Notes under the pieces: generated by a model
The model's input: only the letters and a program-made list of their open reading frames with translations
What the model was told of the DNA's origin: nothing
The model's database searches: none
Made by a program: the position numbers and the translations under genes
From: TMED-70 sp036164085
Lineage (GTDB): Bacteria; Chloroflexota; Dehalococcoidia; Lucifugimonadales; Lucifugimonadaceae
Direction of reading: 5' to 3'
DNA length: 24,578 nt
NCBI GenBank assembly: GCA_036164085.1
Contig: JAYZJV010000063.1
Location: forward strand, 1 to 24,578
Part shown: positions 8,685 through 15,921 of the stretch, piece after piece
How positions within the stretch are numbered: the first letter of the stretch is position 1
Layout of the letters: every line of letters begins with the position of its first letter

Positions 8685-8950
8685 CCTCCTGCAACTGCAG
8701 GTACAATAGATATTTCATCACTAGAATTTACTTTTGTATCCAATGAATCAAGATATCTGATATCTTCTCCATTTACATATATATTTACAAAATGTTTTAA
8801 TTCATTATTCTCCATTATTTTCTCGCTGACACCAGGAAATCTTTCATCCAAATTATTAATAATATTAATAATTTTTTCACCACTTACTTCTACAGAAGTT
8901 TCGTTATCAGTTAAGATTCTCAAAGGAGTTGGTATTTTAACATTAGCCAT
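8681..8950 (-). CDS. MoaD/ThiS-family sulfur carrier protein, CysO-like
   Basis: An 89-residue ubiquitin-fold protein ending in VPAVAGG; the C-terminal Gly-Gly is the site where family members are adenylated and loaded with sulfide as thiocarboxylate. FVNIYVNGEDIRYLDSLDT followed by PAVAGG resembles Mycobacterium tuberculosis CysO, the carrier for the O-phosphoserine route to cysteine, more than MoaD (molybdopterin) or ThiS (thiazole). No activating ThiF/MoeB-type enzyme, Mec-like peptidase or CysM is adjacent, so the pathway cannot be proven here. It converges on aroB with a 4-nt overlap of stop codons. Upstream, TATAAT lies on the minus strand at 8964-8959, only 8 nt from the ATG. It is divergent from the ribokinase gene. 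Confidence 0.85.
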   Translation of the reverse strand: MANVKIPTPLRILTDNETSVEVSGEKIINIINNLDERFPGVSEKIMENNELKHFVNIYVNGEDIRYLDSLDTKVNSSDEISIVPAVAGG

Positions 8951-8971
8951 AAACTTAAATTATATTACTTG

Positions 8972-9000
8972 TTGATACAAAACATTTATATTATTATAAC
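8972..9000 (+). promoter_or_regulatory. Sigma-70-type promoter for the ribokinase-family gene
   Basis: A -35 hexamer TTGATA (8972-8977), a 17-nt spacer and a -10 hexamer TATAAC (8995-9000) match the bacterial consensus at ideal spacing. Transcription would start near 9007, giving a leader of about 22 nt before the ATG at 9029. The leader contains no clear Shine-Dalgarno sequence. This is one of the two best promoters in the window. Confidence 0.65.
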
Positions 9001-9028
9001 TGATAATAAACTGTAAAGCCCCACTTAT

Positions 9029-9970
9029 ATGAAATTAGATACTCCAAAAGCTTCAATATCTATTTTAGGAGCATTAAATATGGATTTAATAATGAATCTT
9101 GATCGTCCGGCAAACCCAGGAGAAACCGTTGTTGGAGATAAATTTTATACTGCACCTGGTGGTAAAGGAGGCAATCAAGCTGTAGCTGCAGCTAGAGTTT
9201 CAAATACCAATTCTGTAAAATTTTTGGGATTTATTGGCAATGATAATTATGGGATTGAACTAAAAAGTTATCTTGAGAATGAAAGCATAATAACAAGCAG
9301 TTTATTAACAGAAAAAGACCTACACTCAGGAATAGCTATTATATTCACAACTAATAAAGGGGAGAATTACGTTAATGCCGTTTATGGAGCAAATGAAAAA
9401 AAAGATTTAACTCTAGTCGAATCATTTAAAAAAAATATTGAAAGTACTAAAATTTTGATTACTCAAAATGAACTTGACGAAGAAATTACAAGAGAATGCA
9501 TGAACATCGCAAATAAAAATAATATTCCTGTAATTTTAGACCCTGCACCTTTTAGAAAAGAGAGGCAAATAGATTATTATCAAATGGCTGATTTCATAAC
9601 TCCAAATGAAACCGAAGCAGAATTAATGACTGGAATAAAAATTATTAATAAAGATGATGCAATAAAGGCTGCTAAGATCTTAATATCTAAGGGCATAAAA
9701 AATTGTGTGATCACTTTGGGGGAAAATGGAGCATTTTATATGAACCAAAATGAAGAAAAATATTTCAACCCCCATAAAATAAAAGAAGTCAAAGCCAGCG
9801 TAGCTGCAGGAGATGCATTCACAGGAATAATGGGAGCCTCTTTGGCTGCTGGAGAAGACTTAAACAATTCAATAGGTAATGCAATTATAGGATCAGCTCT
9901 AAGTGTTACTAAATATGGAGCTCAAGAATCTATGCCATATTTTGATGAAATAATAAAAGCAAAAAGCTAG
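9029..9970 (+). CDS. rbsK: PfkB-family carbohydrate kinase, ribokinase-like
   Basis: A 313-residue sugar kinase matching ribokinase in length and motifs: GALNMDLIMNLDRPANPGET (substrate site), APGGKGGNQAVAAAR (PfkB signature 1, residues 42-56), VILDPAPFR, TPNETEAELMTG, ITLGENGAFY and AAGDAFTGIMGASLAAGE (signature 2) with catalytic base D262. It probably phosphorylates ribose or a related sugar with ATP. The usual DTT/DTI just before AAGD is replaced (VKASVAAGD), which removes the Asp that in E. coli ribokinase helps hold the activating monovalent cation. No ribose transporter is nearby. It has its own promoter and converges on pyrD, the two stops sharing one CTAG (9967-9970). The exact sugar is uncertain. 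Confidence 0.85.
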   Translation: MKLDTPKASISILGALNMDLIMNLDRPANPGETVVGDKFYTAPGGKGGNQAVAAARVSNTNSVKFLGFIGNDNYGIELKSYLENESIITSSLLTEKDLHSGIAIIFTTNKGENYVNAVYGANEKKDLTLVESFKKNIESTKILITQNELDEEITRECMNIANKNNIPVILDPAPFRKERQIDYYQMADFITPNETEAELMTGIKIINKDDAIKAAKILISKGIKNCVITLGENGAFYMNQNEEKYFNPHKIKEVKASVAAGDAFTGIMGASLAAGEDLNNSIGNAIIGSALSVTKYGAQESMPYFDEIIKAKS

Positions 9971-10989
9971 ACTAAATGCTTACCTTTTATTTGATCTATT
10001 GAAGTCACATTTTTTTCCTTCATTATTTTTTCTAGGCCCTTATTAATGTTATATGCATAAAACAATCCTTCATAAATAAACCCCGTATAACCCTGACATA
10101 AATCTGCTCCCAAGGCTAGTGCGTTCCAAACATCTTTAGAATCAAATATTCCTCCACAGGCAACAATAATAGGCTCAGGACCTACAAATGATCTGATTTC
10201 TGCTATCATTCGATTAGTATTTGAAGTTAATACTTTTCCAGATTTTCCTCCTTTCCCAACAGCTAATTTTTCATCAATAACAGGTAAGCTATTTGCTACA
10301 ACTAATCCATCAGCTCCAGCCATAATAGCTGTTTTCCCTAAATCTAGAAAAATTTGTTTTTCAGTCTCATGCCAAGGAGGCAATTTTATTAAAATTATGT
10401 TCCTTGAAACTTTTTTAATTTTTCCTACTAATTTTGATAACTCTGAGGGGTTATGAAAAAGTCGTAAGCCCGTAGTATTTGGGCTAGAAATATTAATTTC
10501 AAAAACTTTTGTTTTTTCTTCAAGAGAATTTACACAAGAAATAATTTCGTCTTCGTTGATTCCTGAAACAGATAAAAATATCCTAGAATCATTATTGTTA
10601 ATAAGATTTTTTTTTACTTTTTCTAGACCCAAGCTTGGAAATCCCAAGGAGTTAACTAAGGATTTCTCTTTGGGAATATGAAAAAGTCTAGGCTTAGGAT
10701 TTCCAAACCGTTCCTGCAAAGTAATAGTTCCCCCCGTAACAAATCCAAATTGTAAAGAAAGCAATGAATTCAAGATTTTGCAATTTTTATCGTATCCAGC
10801 TGCGAGACCTATAGGTGAATCCAATTCGATCCCAGATATATTAGTTCTCAGATTATCTGCTTTAGTTTTATAAAAAACAGGGTTGATTATTTTATAAAAA
10901 GGTAATTGAAAAAATTTTTCTGCTATAAAATGAGAGACCTCTGGGTTGATAAGTTGTAAAATTGGTAGTATTAGTGTTTTGTAAAGCAT
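9967..10989 (-). CDS. pyrD: Dihydroorotate dehydrogenase (quinone), class 2
   Basis: A 340-residue FMN enzyme oxidising dihydroorotate to orotate in pyrimidine synthesis. The start chosen is the ATG at 10989-10987, because AGGAG (10999-10995) stands 5 nt upstream and the protein then begins LYKTLILPILQLINPEVSHF, like the N-terminal membrane helix of class 2 enzymes. A longer frame would run into the divergent gene. Motifs are GLAAGYDKN (about 61-69), GNPKPRLF, NSLGFPSLG, NISSPNTTGLR (S169 as catalytic base; class 1 enzymes have Cys) and IVACGGIFDSKDVWNALALGA. Class 2 enzymes pass electrons to membrane quinone, fitting the men operon nearby. Its stop is shared on CTAG with the facing kinase gene. 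Confidence 0.95.
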   Translation of the reverse strand: MLYKTLILPILQLINPEVSHFIAEKFFQLPFYKIINPVFYKTKADNLRTNISGIELDSPIGLAAGYDKNCKILNSLLSLQFGFVTGGTITLQERFGNPKPRLFHIPKEKSLVNSLGFPSLGLEKVKKNLINNNDSRIFLSVSGINEDEIISCVNSLEEKTKVFEINISSPNTTGLRLFHNPSELSKLVGKIKKVSRNIILIKLPPWHETEKQIFLDLGKTAIMAGADGLVVANSLPVIDEKLAVGKGGKSGKVLTSNTNRMIAEIRSFVGPEPIIVACGGIFDSKDVWNALALGADLCQGYTGFIYEGLFYAYNINKGLEKIMKEKNVTSIDQIKGKHLV

Positions 10990-10994
10990 TTTTA

Positions 10995-11033
10995 CTCCTA
11001 TTGTTATTTTAGTATTAATCACATTTAAAACAA
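10995..11033 (-). promoter_or_regulatory. Possible pyrD promoter and strong Shine-Dalgarno sequence
   Basis: On the minus strand TTGTTT (11033-11028), a 16-nt spacer and TAAAAT (11011-11006) form a modest promoter. Downstream, AGGAG (10999-10995) is 5 nt from the pyrD ATG and decides that start. On the plus strand the same 58-nt spacer has TTGTTA (11001-11006), 17 nt, TTTAAA (11024-11029), a weaker candidate for the divergent gene at 11048. The ribosome-binding site is convincing, the promoters less so. Confidence 0.4.
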
Positions 11034-11047
11034 GGAAAAAATAATAT

Positions 11048-11785
11048 ATGTCAAACTTAGAATTCAAATTTGGTAGTGAAAAAAATCCCAAAGGTCATGC
11101 AATTATTTATTTTGAGGAATACGACGAAATATTTGCAGCATATATAATGGATTTCCCTATATCGGGAGATTTATCAAAATATATCCCTGAAATGTTTAAG
11201 GATCAAATCCCTGATGAAGAAATGACAAAAATGATATTCCCCCCTATTCCTGAAAAATTCAATGGAAATTATGAAAATTTATTTGATTTGTCTAAAAAAA
11301 GGTCGGATGACCTAATATATGGCGGAAGCATAACCTCTAAAGATACAAGTTCAGCAATGTCAAAATTAAATAGTTTAGCTAATGAATATATAAATTTATG
11401 CAATGAATTAGGATATGACACAATAAAAAATCTAATCGATGAAATACCAAAAGCTAAAAATCAATTGAATGATTCAATTTATTCAACAATGAATGAATCA
11501 GAGTTACTGACAGAAGTAACAAAACTTGTAGGGAAGATAAAGTTTTCTAAAGATAACAATGAAATAAATGAAATAAATGAAATCAAAGACGATATTAAAA
11601 CCATCAGCTCAATCATACCTGAGAACAGAAAAATAGACAAATTACTTCAATATGTTGATTTAGACAACACTAATTCTGAAGCAATAATATCTGCTTATAT
11701 AAGTAGAGCTTATGGTCTTTTAAACGAAGATTACATAAAAGTTAAGGAACTAGAAGACCAAATACATAAATTAGAGAATCAATGA
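11048..11785 (+). CDS. Conserved-looking protein of unknown function (245 aa)
   Basis: I do not recognise a named family. The N-terminal part (about 1-95) looks like a compact globular domain: GHAIIYFEEYDEIFAAYIMD, then FPISGDLSKYIPEMF, FPPIPEKFNGNYENL and SDDLIYGGSIT, with aromatic residues and prolines in an ordered pattern. The rest is predicted helical and charged, with an EINEINEI repeat around residue 172 and a short coiled-coil-like ending (VKELEDQIHKLENQ). There is no signal peptide, transmembrane segment, metal-binding cysteine cluster or nucleotide loop. AAGGA lies about 11 nt upstream of the ATG. It is divergent from pyrD and ends 1 nt before the TTG of the MFS gene, so both are probably on one transcript with mutL. 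Codon use looks like its neighbours, which argues for a resident gene. Confidence 0.85.
   Translation: MSNLEFKFGSEKNPKGHAIIYFEEYDEIFAAYIMDFPISGDLSKYIPEMFKDQIPDEEMTKMIFPPIPEKFNGNYENLFDLSKKRSDDLIYGGSITSKDTSSAMSKLNSLANEYINLCNELGYDTIKNLIDEIPKAKNQLNDSIYSTMNESELLTEVTKLVGKIKFSKDNNEINEINEIKDDIKTISSIIPENRKIDKLLQYVDLDNTNSEAIISAYISRAYGLLNEDYIKVKELEDQIHKLENQ
11561..11583 (+). repeat. Short 9-nt direct repeat inside the unknown protein gene
   Basis: GAAATAAAT occurs twice in a row (11561-11569, 11570-11578), followed by a partial third copy GAAAT. The repeat is in frame and encodes Glu-Ile-Asn units in a helical linker. Because the unit is a multiple of three, copy changes would lengthen or shorten the protein without a frameshift. 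Confidence 0.8.
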
Positions 11786-11786
11786 T

Positions 11787-12998
11787 TTGAACAATAAAAC
11801 AAATATATTCAAAAGTTTAGGTAATAGAAATTTTCTGTTTATGTGGTTAAGCCTATTTTTTTCAATGGCTGGATTCCAAATACAAATGACAGTTAGAGGT
11901 ATTCTTGTATATGATATTACGGCTAATGCATTCATAACTGGAGTCGTGTCGGCAGGATTTGCGCCATCTCTTTTATTATTTTCAATGTTTGGCGGTGTAC
12001 TTGGAGAAAAAGTCAATAAAAAGAGACTTATACAATTTGCTCAAGGAGTCAATATGATCCAAAGTGTGATAATTGGAGCATTGATTTTCTTTGACCTATT
12101 GCATTGGAGCCACTTACTGTTAGTATCAGTGAGTCAAGGCGCTATGTTTGCAATACAGGTTCCTGCTAGGCAATCATTAATCCCAGATTTGGTTGGTAAA
12201 AAATTAGTTACAAACGCAATAGGATTAAATGCTATGATTATGGGGATTACTACAATGATAGCTCCAGCTATTGGAGGTTATACATATGAATTTTTTGGGC
12301 CAATAAATTCTTATATGATCGTATCAATACTAATGATAATTGGAGTACTTTTTGTAGGGTTTGTTCCGAATTTCCCTCCTAAATTATCAAATAAAAAAAC
12401 TTCTACAACTCAAGAAATAATCAATGGCTTTAAATATTTAAAAACAAATAAAATTGTTAGGTTGATTTGGATTCATGCAGTGGTATTAGCTTTGTGTACA
12501 GGACCTTTTAGAATGCTAATTCCTGTTTTTGCAAAAGATGTATATTTCTCATCTCCAGGTGATGTAGGAAACTTAATGGCTGCAGGTGGTATAGGAGGAA
12601 TTTTGTCCTCACTATTAATTGCTTCTTTAAGTTCAGATTCTAGAAGAGGCTGGATTCTAATTATTATCGGGATTTCAACTGGAGTTGGGTTATTATTGGT
12701 TTCTACTATAAATTTCTTTGTAATAGGTATAATAGCAATGATTATTGTAGGATTTTCTGAAACAGGAAGATGGAGCCTTGGCCAAGCATTAATGATGGAG
12801 AATGCAGGAGAAGATTATAGAGCAAGGGTTATAAGTTTGCTTATGATGTCTTGGGGATTAATGCCTATTAGCATGTTGCCAATGGGTTGGGCTTTTGGGT
12901 ATTTTGGACCTGAAATCACTACTTTCTTTACTGCGATTATTACTTTATTATTTTCTATATCAAGCATTTATTGGGCAAAAAGCTTATCAAAAATATAA
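11787..12998 (+). CDS. Major facilitator superfamily transporter (MFS_3/EntS-like exporter type)
   Basis: A 403-residue integral membrane protein with about 10-12 hydrophobic segments in two halves. Recognisable features are the N-terminal LGNRNFLFMWLSLFFSMAGF, GGVLGEKVNKKRLIQFAQ (the MFS loop 2-3 motif, with acidic and basic residues), PARQSLIPDLVGKK, and a second-half loop SLLIASLSSDSRRGWILI. The pattern is that of the MFS_3 group, which includes the enterobactin exporter EntS and many putative drug or metabolite exporters; the substrate cannot be told. The start is a TTG 1 nt after the stop of the preceding gene; the next in-frame ATG (residue 19) would cut into the first membrane segment. 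mutL starts 4 nt after its stop. Confidence 0.85.
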   Translation: MNNKTNIFKSLGNRNFLFMWLSLFFSMAGFQIQMTVRGILVYDITANAFITGVVSAGFAPSLLLFSMFGGVLGEKVNKKRLIQFAQGVNMIQSVIIGALIFFDLLHWSHLLLVSVSQGAMFAIQVPARQSLIPDLVGKKLVTNAIGLNAMIMGITTMIAPAIGGYTYEFFGPINSYMIVSILMIIGVLFVGFVPNFPPKLSNKKTSTTQEIINGFKYLKTNKIVRLIWIHAVVLALCTGPFRMLIPVFAKDVYFSSPGDVGNLMAAGGIGGILSSLLIASLSSDSRRGWILIIIGISTGVGLLLVSTINFFVIGIIAMIIVGFSETGRWSLGQALMMENAGEDYRARVISLLMMSWGLMPISMLPMGWAFGYFGPEITTFFTAIITLLFSISSIYWAKSLSKI

Positions 12999-13002
12999 TC
13001 AG

Positions 13003-14676
13003 ATGAACAAAAAAATAAATAGATTACCTAAAGAAGTTTCTTTACTTATTGCCGCAGGTGAAGTCATAGAAAACCCATTGTCAATAATAAAAGAATTAGT
13101 AGAAAATTCAATCGATGCTGATTCTAAAATAATAAGAATAGAAATTGTTGATGGTGGGAAAAAACACATATCAATAAACGACGATGGATTAGGAATTGAT
13201 CCTGATGAAATAGAAATTGCATTCGAAAGACATGCAACATCTAAACTTAAAAATAAAGAAGAAATCAATTCAATCGATACATTAGGTTTCAGAGGAGAAG
13301 CACTGGCATCAATTGCCTCGGTGTCACATATAAAGTGTACCTCAAGAGTCAGATCTAATGACTTCGCTCAAGAAATAGAGATATTGCATGGTAAAACAAT
13401 TAAAAATAGTAAAACAGGTTCAAATTATGGAACAAAAATTATTATTGAAAAAATATTTGAAAATACTCCAGCTAGATTAAAGTTTCTTTCTTCTAATAGA
13501 TCAGAGGCTTCTAAAATTCAAAATTTTATTAACGGTATTTCTCAATCTTATCCTTTTATATCTTTCGAATTGTCTATAGATGGAAAAACTAAATTAAAAA
13601 CAAATGGAGACAATGAATTATTTTCTGTTATAGCTGACTTTTATAAAATATCAAGCAATGATCTTATTAAAATAAATTCTAATAACGAAAACCTTCAGAT
13701 TAGTGGATATATATCAAAGCCTCAAAAAAGTTTTGGAAACAGATCTAGAATGAATATTTTTGTAAATAATAGAATTATTCAGAATACCAAAATTATGTTC
13801 GCAATTGAAAATGCATATAGACCGTTTATAAGTCACAAAAAATTTCCAATAATTTCAATCAATATAACAGTTCCTTTAAATATGGTTGATGTAAATGTAC
13901 ATCCTCAGAAACACGAGGTTAAGTTTTCTGATGAAAATGAAATATTATCTTTTATTTATAATTCAATATCAAAATTGCTAAACCAAGAGATTCCTGCAAA
14001 TACAATTAATATTTTAGATAAAAGCACACATGAAATATCTAATTTCGAGAATAATGGTTTTTTACAAGAAAGCCTTTTTGATAATGAAGGCTTTTCGTTA
14101 AAAGATTCCTTGCCTATACTTAGATTTATTGGTCAAATTAAAAACACATTTTTAATATGTGAAGGACCAGATGGGATATATATAATTGATCAACATGCAG
14201 CACATGAAAGGATTTTATTTGAAAAATACAAACAACAAAAATCCTCAAGAGAATTTCAAAAACTGAATATAAAAAAGTTTGTTGATTTAGGAATTATATT
14301 GAATTCTAAAATCATTGAAAATATAGAAAGATTTACAGAACTAGGATGGGAATTAGAAGAGTCTGCTACGGGTCAAATAATTGTAAGAAATATTCCTTTT
14401 ATTGGTCTTTATAAAACTAAGGAATCTGATGTGAACTTTATTTTAGATTTAATCTCAAAAGATTTAGAGAAAAAAACATCTGACACTCCAAAAGACATTA
14501 TCTCTAAAAGGCTCGCTTGTCACAGTGCAGTGAGGGCGGGTGATTCGTTAACATCAGATGAATGTATCAAACTAATAAAAGATTTAGAAAAAACTGATAT
14601 CCCTTGGGATCCACATGGCAGACCTGCAGTCATCAAACTAGATTACGGAAATATTTCAAATCAATTTGGAAGATAG
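13003..14676 (+). CDS. mutL: DNA mismatch repair protein MutL
   Basis: A 557-residue MutL. The start is the ATG at 13003, followed by NKKINRLPKEVSLLIAAGEV as in the family; upstream in-frame codons belong to the MFS gene. The GHKL ATPase motifs are ELVENSIDADS, DDGLGIDPDEIEIAFERHAT and LGFRGEALASIASVS, then NVHPQKHEVKF near 300. The C-terminal domain has the endonuclease motif DQHAAHERILFE (D396, H398, E402, E407) and RLACHSAVRAGD, so this is a nicking MutL of the non-E. coli type. The last metal-site motif, normally CPHGRP, reads WDPHGRP with D536 replacing the Cys. MutL couples MutS mismatch recognition to strand incision; mutS is not in the window. It sits 4 nt after the MFS gene. Confidence 0.96.
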   Translation: MNKKINRLPKEVSLLIAAGEVIENPLSIIKELVENSIDADSKIIRIEIVDGGKKHISINDDGLGIDPDEIEIAFERHATSKLKNKEEINSIDTLGFRGEALASIASVSHIKCTSRVRSNDFAQEIEILHGKTIKNSKTGSNYGTKIIIEKIFENTPARLKFLSSNRSEASKIQNFINGISQSYPFISFELSIDGKTKLKTNGDNELFSVIADFYKISSNDLIKINSNNENLQISGYISKPQKSFGNRSRMNIFVNNRIIQNTKIMFAIENAYRPFISHKKFPIISINITVPLNMVDVNVHPQKHEVKFSDENEILSFIYNSISKLLNQEIPANTINILDKSTHEISNFENNGFLQESLFDNEGFSLKDSLPILRFIGQIKNTFLICEGPDGIYIIDQHAAHERILFEKYKQQKSSREFQKLNIKKFVDLGIILNSKIIENIERFTELGWELEESATGQIIVRNIPFIGLYKTKESDVNFILDLISKDLEKKTSDTPKDIISKRLACHSAVRAGDSLTSDECIKLIKDLEKTDIPWDPHGRPAVIKLDYGNISNQFGR

Positions 14677-14682
14677 TATAAT
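14677..14682 (+). promoter_or_regulatory. Possible -10 element for the men operon
   Basis: TATAAT follows immediately on the mutL stop, in the 42-nt gap before menF. The segment 17 nt upstream reads TTTCAA, a poor -35 lying in the mutL end. A start near 14689 would leave a 30-nt leader without a clear Shine-Dalgarno sequence. It is plausible because the men genes form a functional unit separate from mutL, but the match could be chance. Confidence 0.35.
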
Positions 14683-14718
14683 ACATATGGATCTAATTAT
14701 TTTTTTGATTCAAAAAAT

Positions 14719-15921
14719 ATGATAAATTATTTTCAGTTATTATCGTCTATATTAAATAACAATCCTAATCGTTTATTAATTTCTCCTTATGAGAAAAAAA
14801 TTGTAGCTTCCTTTGGAGATTCAAAGAGCATTAAGCTTGAAAATTATGATAGTTATAGTAATTTCAAACAAGAAGTTTTAAATACTCTTAAAAAAGAAAA
14901 GGTAGCCTTCGGAAGTCTTTTTTTTGATATTTCTAATAATGTAAAAGATGAAACCTGGAGTGAATTCCCAAATGCAGAATTTATTTTCCCTTCATATTCA
15001 ATAATTATTGAAAATAACAATATAAGAGAATTTGGTTCAGATAAAAATTCATATAAAGATATTTTTAAAAAAACTACTCAAACGGATATTGAAAGTAATC
15101 TATATAATCAAACCTCAACTGAAGATCATGATCGATGGATAAAGCTAGTTGAAAAAGCAAAGAATGATATTTCAAAAACTAACTTACAAAAAATTGTTGT
15201 AGGAGAATCAAAGAAATATAAAAACAAAAAAATAGATATAAAACGAACTCTAATTAAAATGACAAAACAATATCCTGATTGTGTTACGTTTCTTTATAAA
15301 AGTAAAGAAGATTATTTTTTTGGCTCATCTCCAGAAAAAATATTTGAATATAGAAAAAAAACATTAACTACTGACGCTCTTGCTGGATCAATACCTAACT
15401 ATGGTCAAAACAAAGAAGAGATAGAAAAAAAATTTAAAAATTCAACTTTACAAGAAGAGCATAAAATTGTTGTAAAATTCTTAGAAGAACAATTGAAAAA
15501 ACTTTCAAAAAGCAAAATTTACAAATCAAATTTAAAAATAAAATCTTTAAGTAACATTAATCATCTTTTACTAGAATTAGAAACCAGTATTGATGATAAC
15601 GATTTTTTTTCATTCATAAACTCATTGCACCCTTCACCTGCATTAGCAGGATATCCAGTTACAGAAGCAAAGAAATGGATCAAACAAAATGAAAAATTTG
15701 ATAGAGGCTTATATGCTGGGTCACTTGGATATGTAGAAGAAGATAGTTCTTATTTTTTTGCAGCATTACGTTGTGCAAAATATTCTAAAAAAAACAAACA
15801 AATAATAACTTACGCAGGAAATGGAATTGTTGAAAATTCAAAAATAAAACATGAAATCAATGAACTTGATTCTAAATTTGAAGCAATAAATAAATCAATC
15901 ATAGAAGAACAAAATGCTTAA
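14719..15921 (+). CDS. menF: Isochorismate synthase
   Basis: A 400-residue chorismate-utilising enzyme converting chorismate to isochorismate, the first committed menaquinone step. The C-terminal catalytic half shows LQKIVVGESKK (K158, position of the water-activating lysine of isochorismate synthases), FFGSSPEKIFEY, TDALAGSIP, LHPSPALAGYPV, DRGLYAGSLGYVE and ITYAGNGIVENSKI followed by HEINELDSKF. The N-terminal 130 residues are poorly conserved, as is usual. The salicylate synthase or anthranilate synthase alternatives are less likely given the adjoining menD. Its last 8 nt contain the menD start. Confidence 0.93.
   Translation: MINYFQLLSSILNNNPNRLLISPYEKKIVASFGDSKSIKLENYDSYSNFKQEVLNTLKKEKVAFGSLFFDISNNVKDETWSEFPNAEFIFPSYSIIIENNNIREFGSDKNSYKDIFKKTTQTDIESNLYNQTSTEDHDRWIKLVEKAKNDISKTNLQKIVVGESKKYKNKKIDIKRTLIKMTKQYPDCVTFLYKSKEDYFFGSSPEKIFEYRKKTLTTDALAGSIPNYGQNKEEIEKKFKNSTLQEEHKIVVKFLEEQLKKLSKSKIYKSNLKIKSLSNINHLLLELETSIDDNDFFSFINSLHPSPALAGYPVTEAKKWIKQNEKFDRGLYAGSLGYVEEDSSYFFAALRCAKYSKKNKQIITYAGNGIVENSKIKHEINELDSKFEAINKSIIEEQNA

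Noticed and set aside
10990..11091. Longer pyrD frame starting at 11091
   Set aside because: It would overlap the divergent gene at 11048, and the ATG at 10989 has AGGAG at ideal spacing and a normal class 2 N-terminus.
11561..11583. 9-nt repeat as a phase-variation switch
   Set aside because: The unit is a multiple of three and has under three copies, so slippage would not turn the gene on or off.
12895..13002. Longer mutL frame with 36 extra N-terminal residues
   Set aside because: The extra residues are the out-of-frame reading of the MFS gene end. MutL homology begins right after the ATG at 13003, which lies just after the MFS stop.
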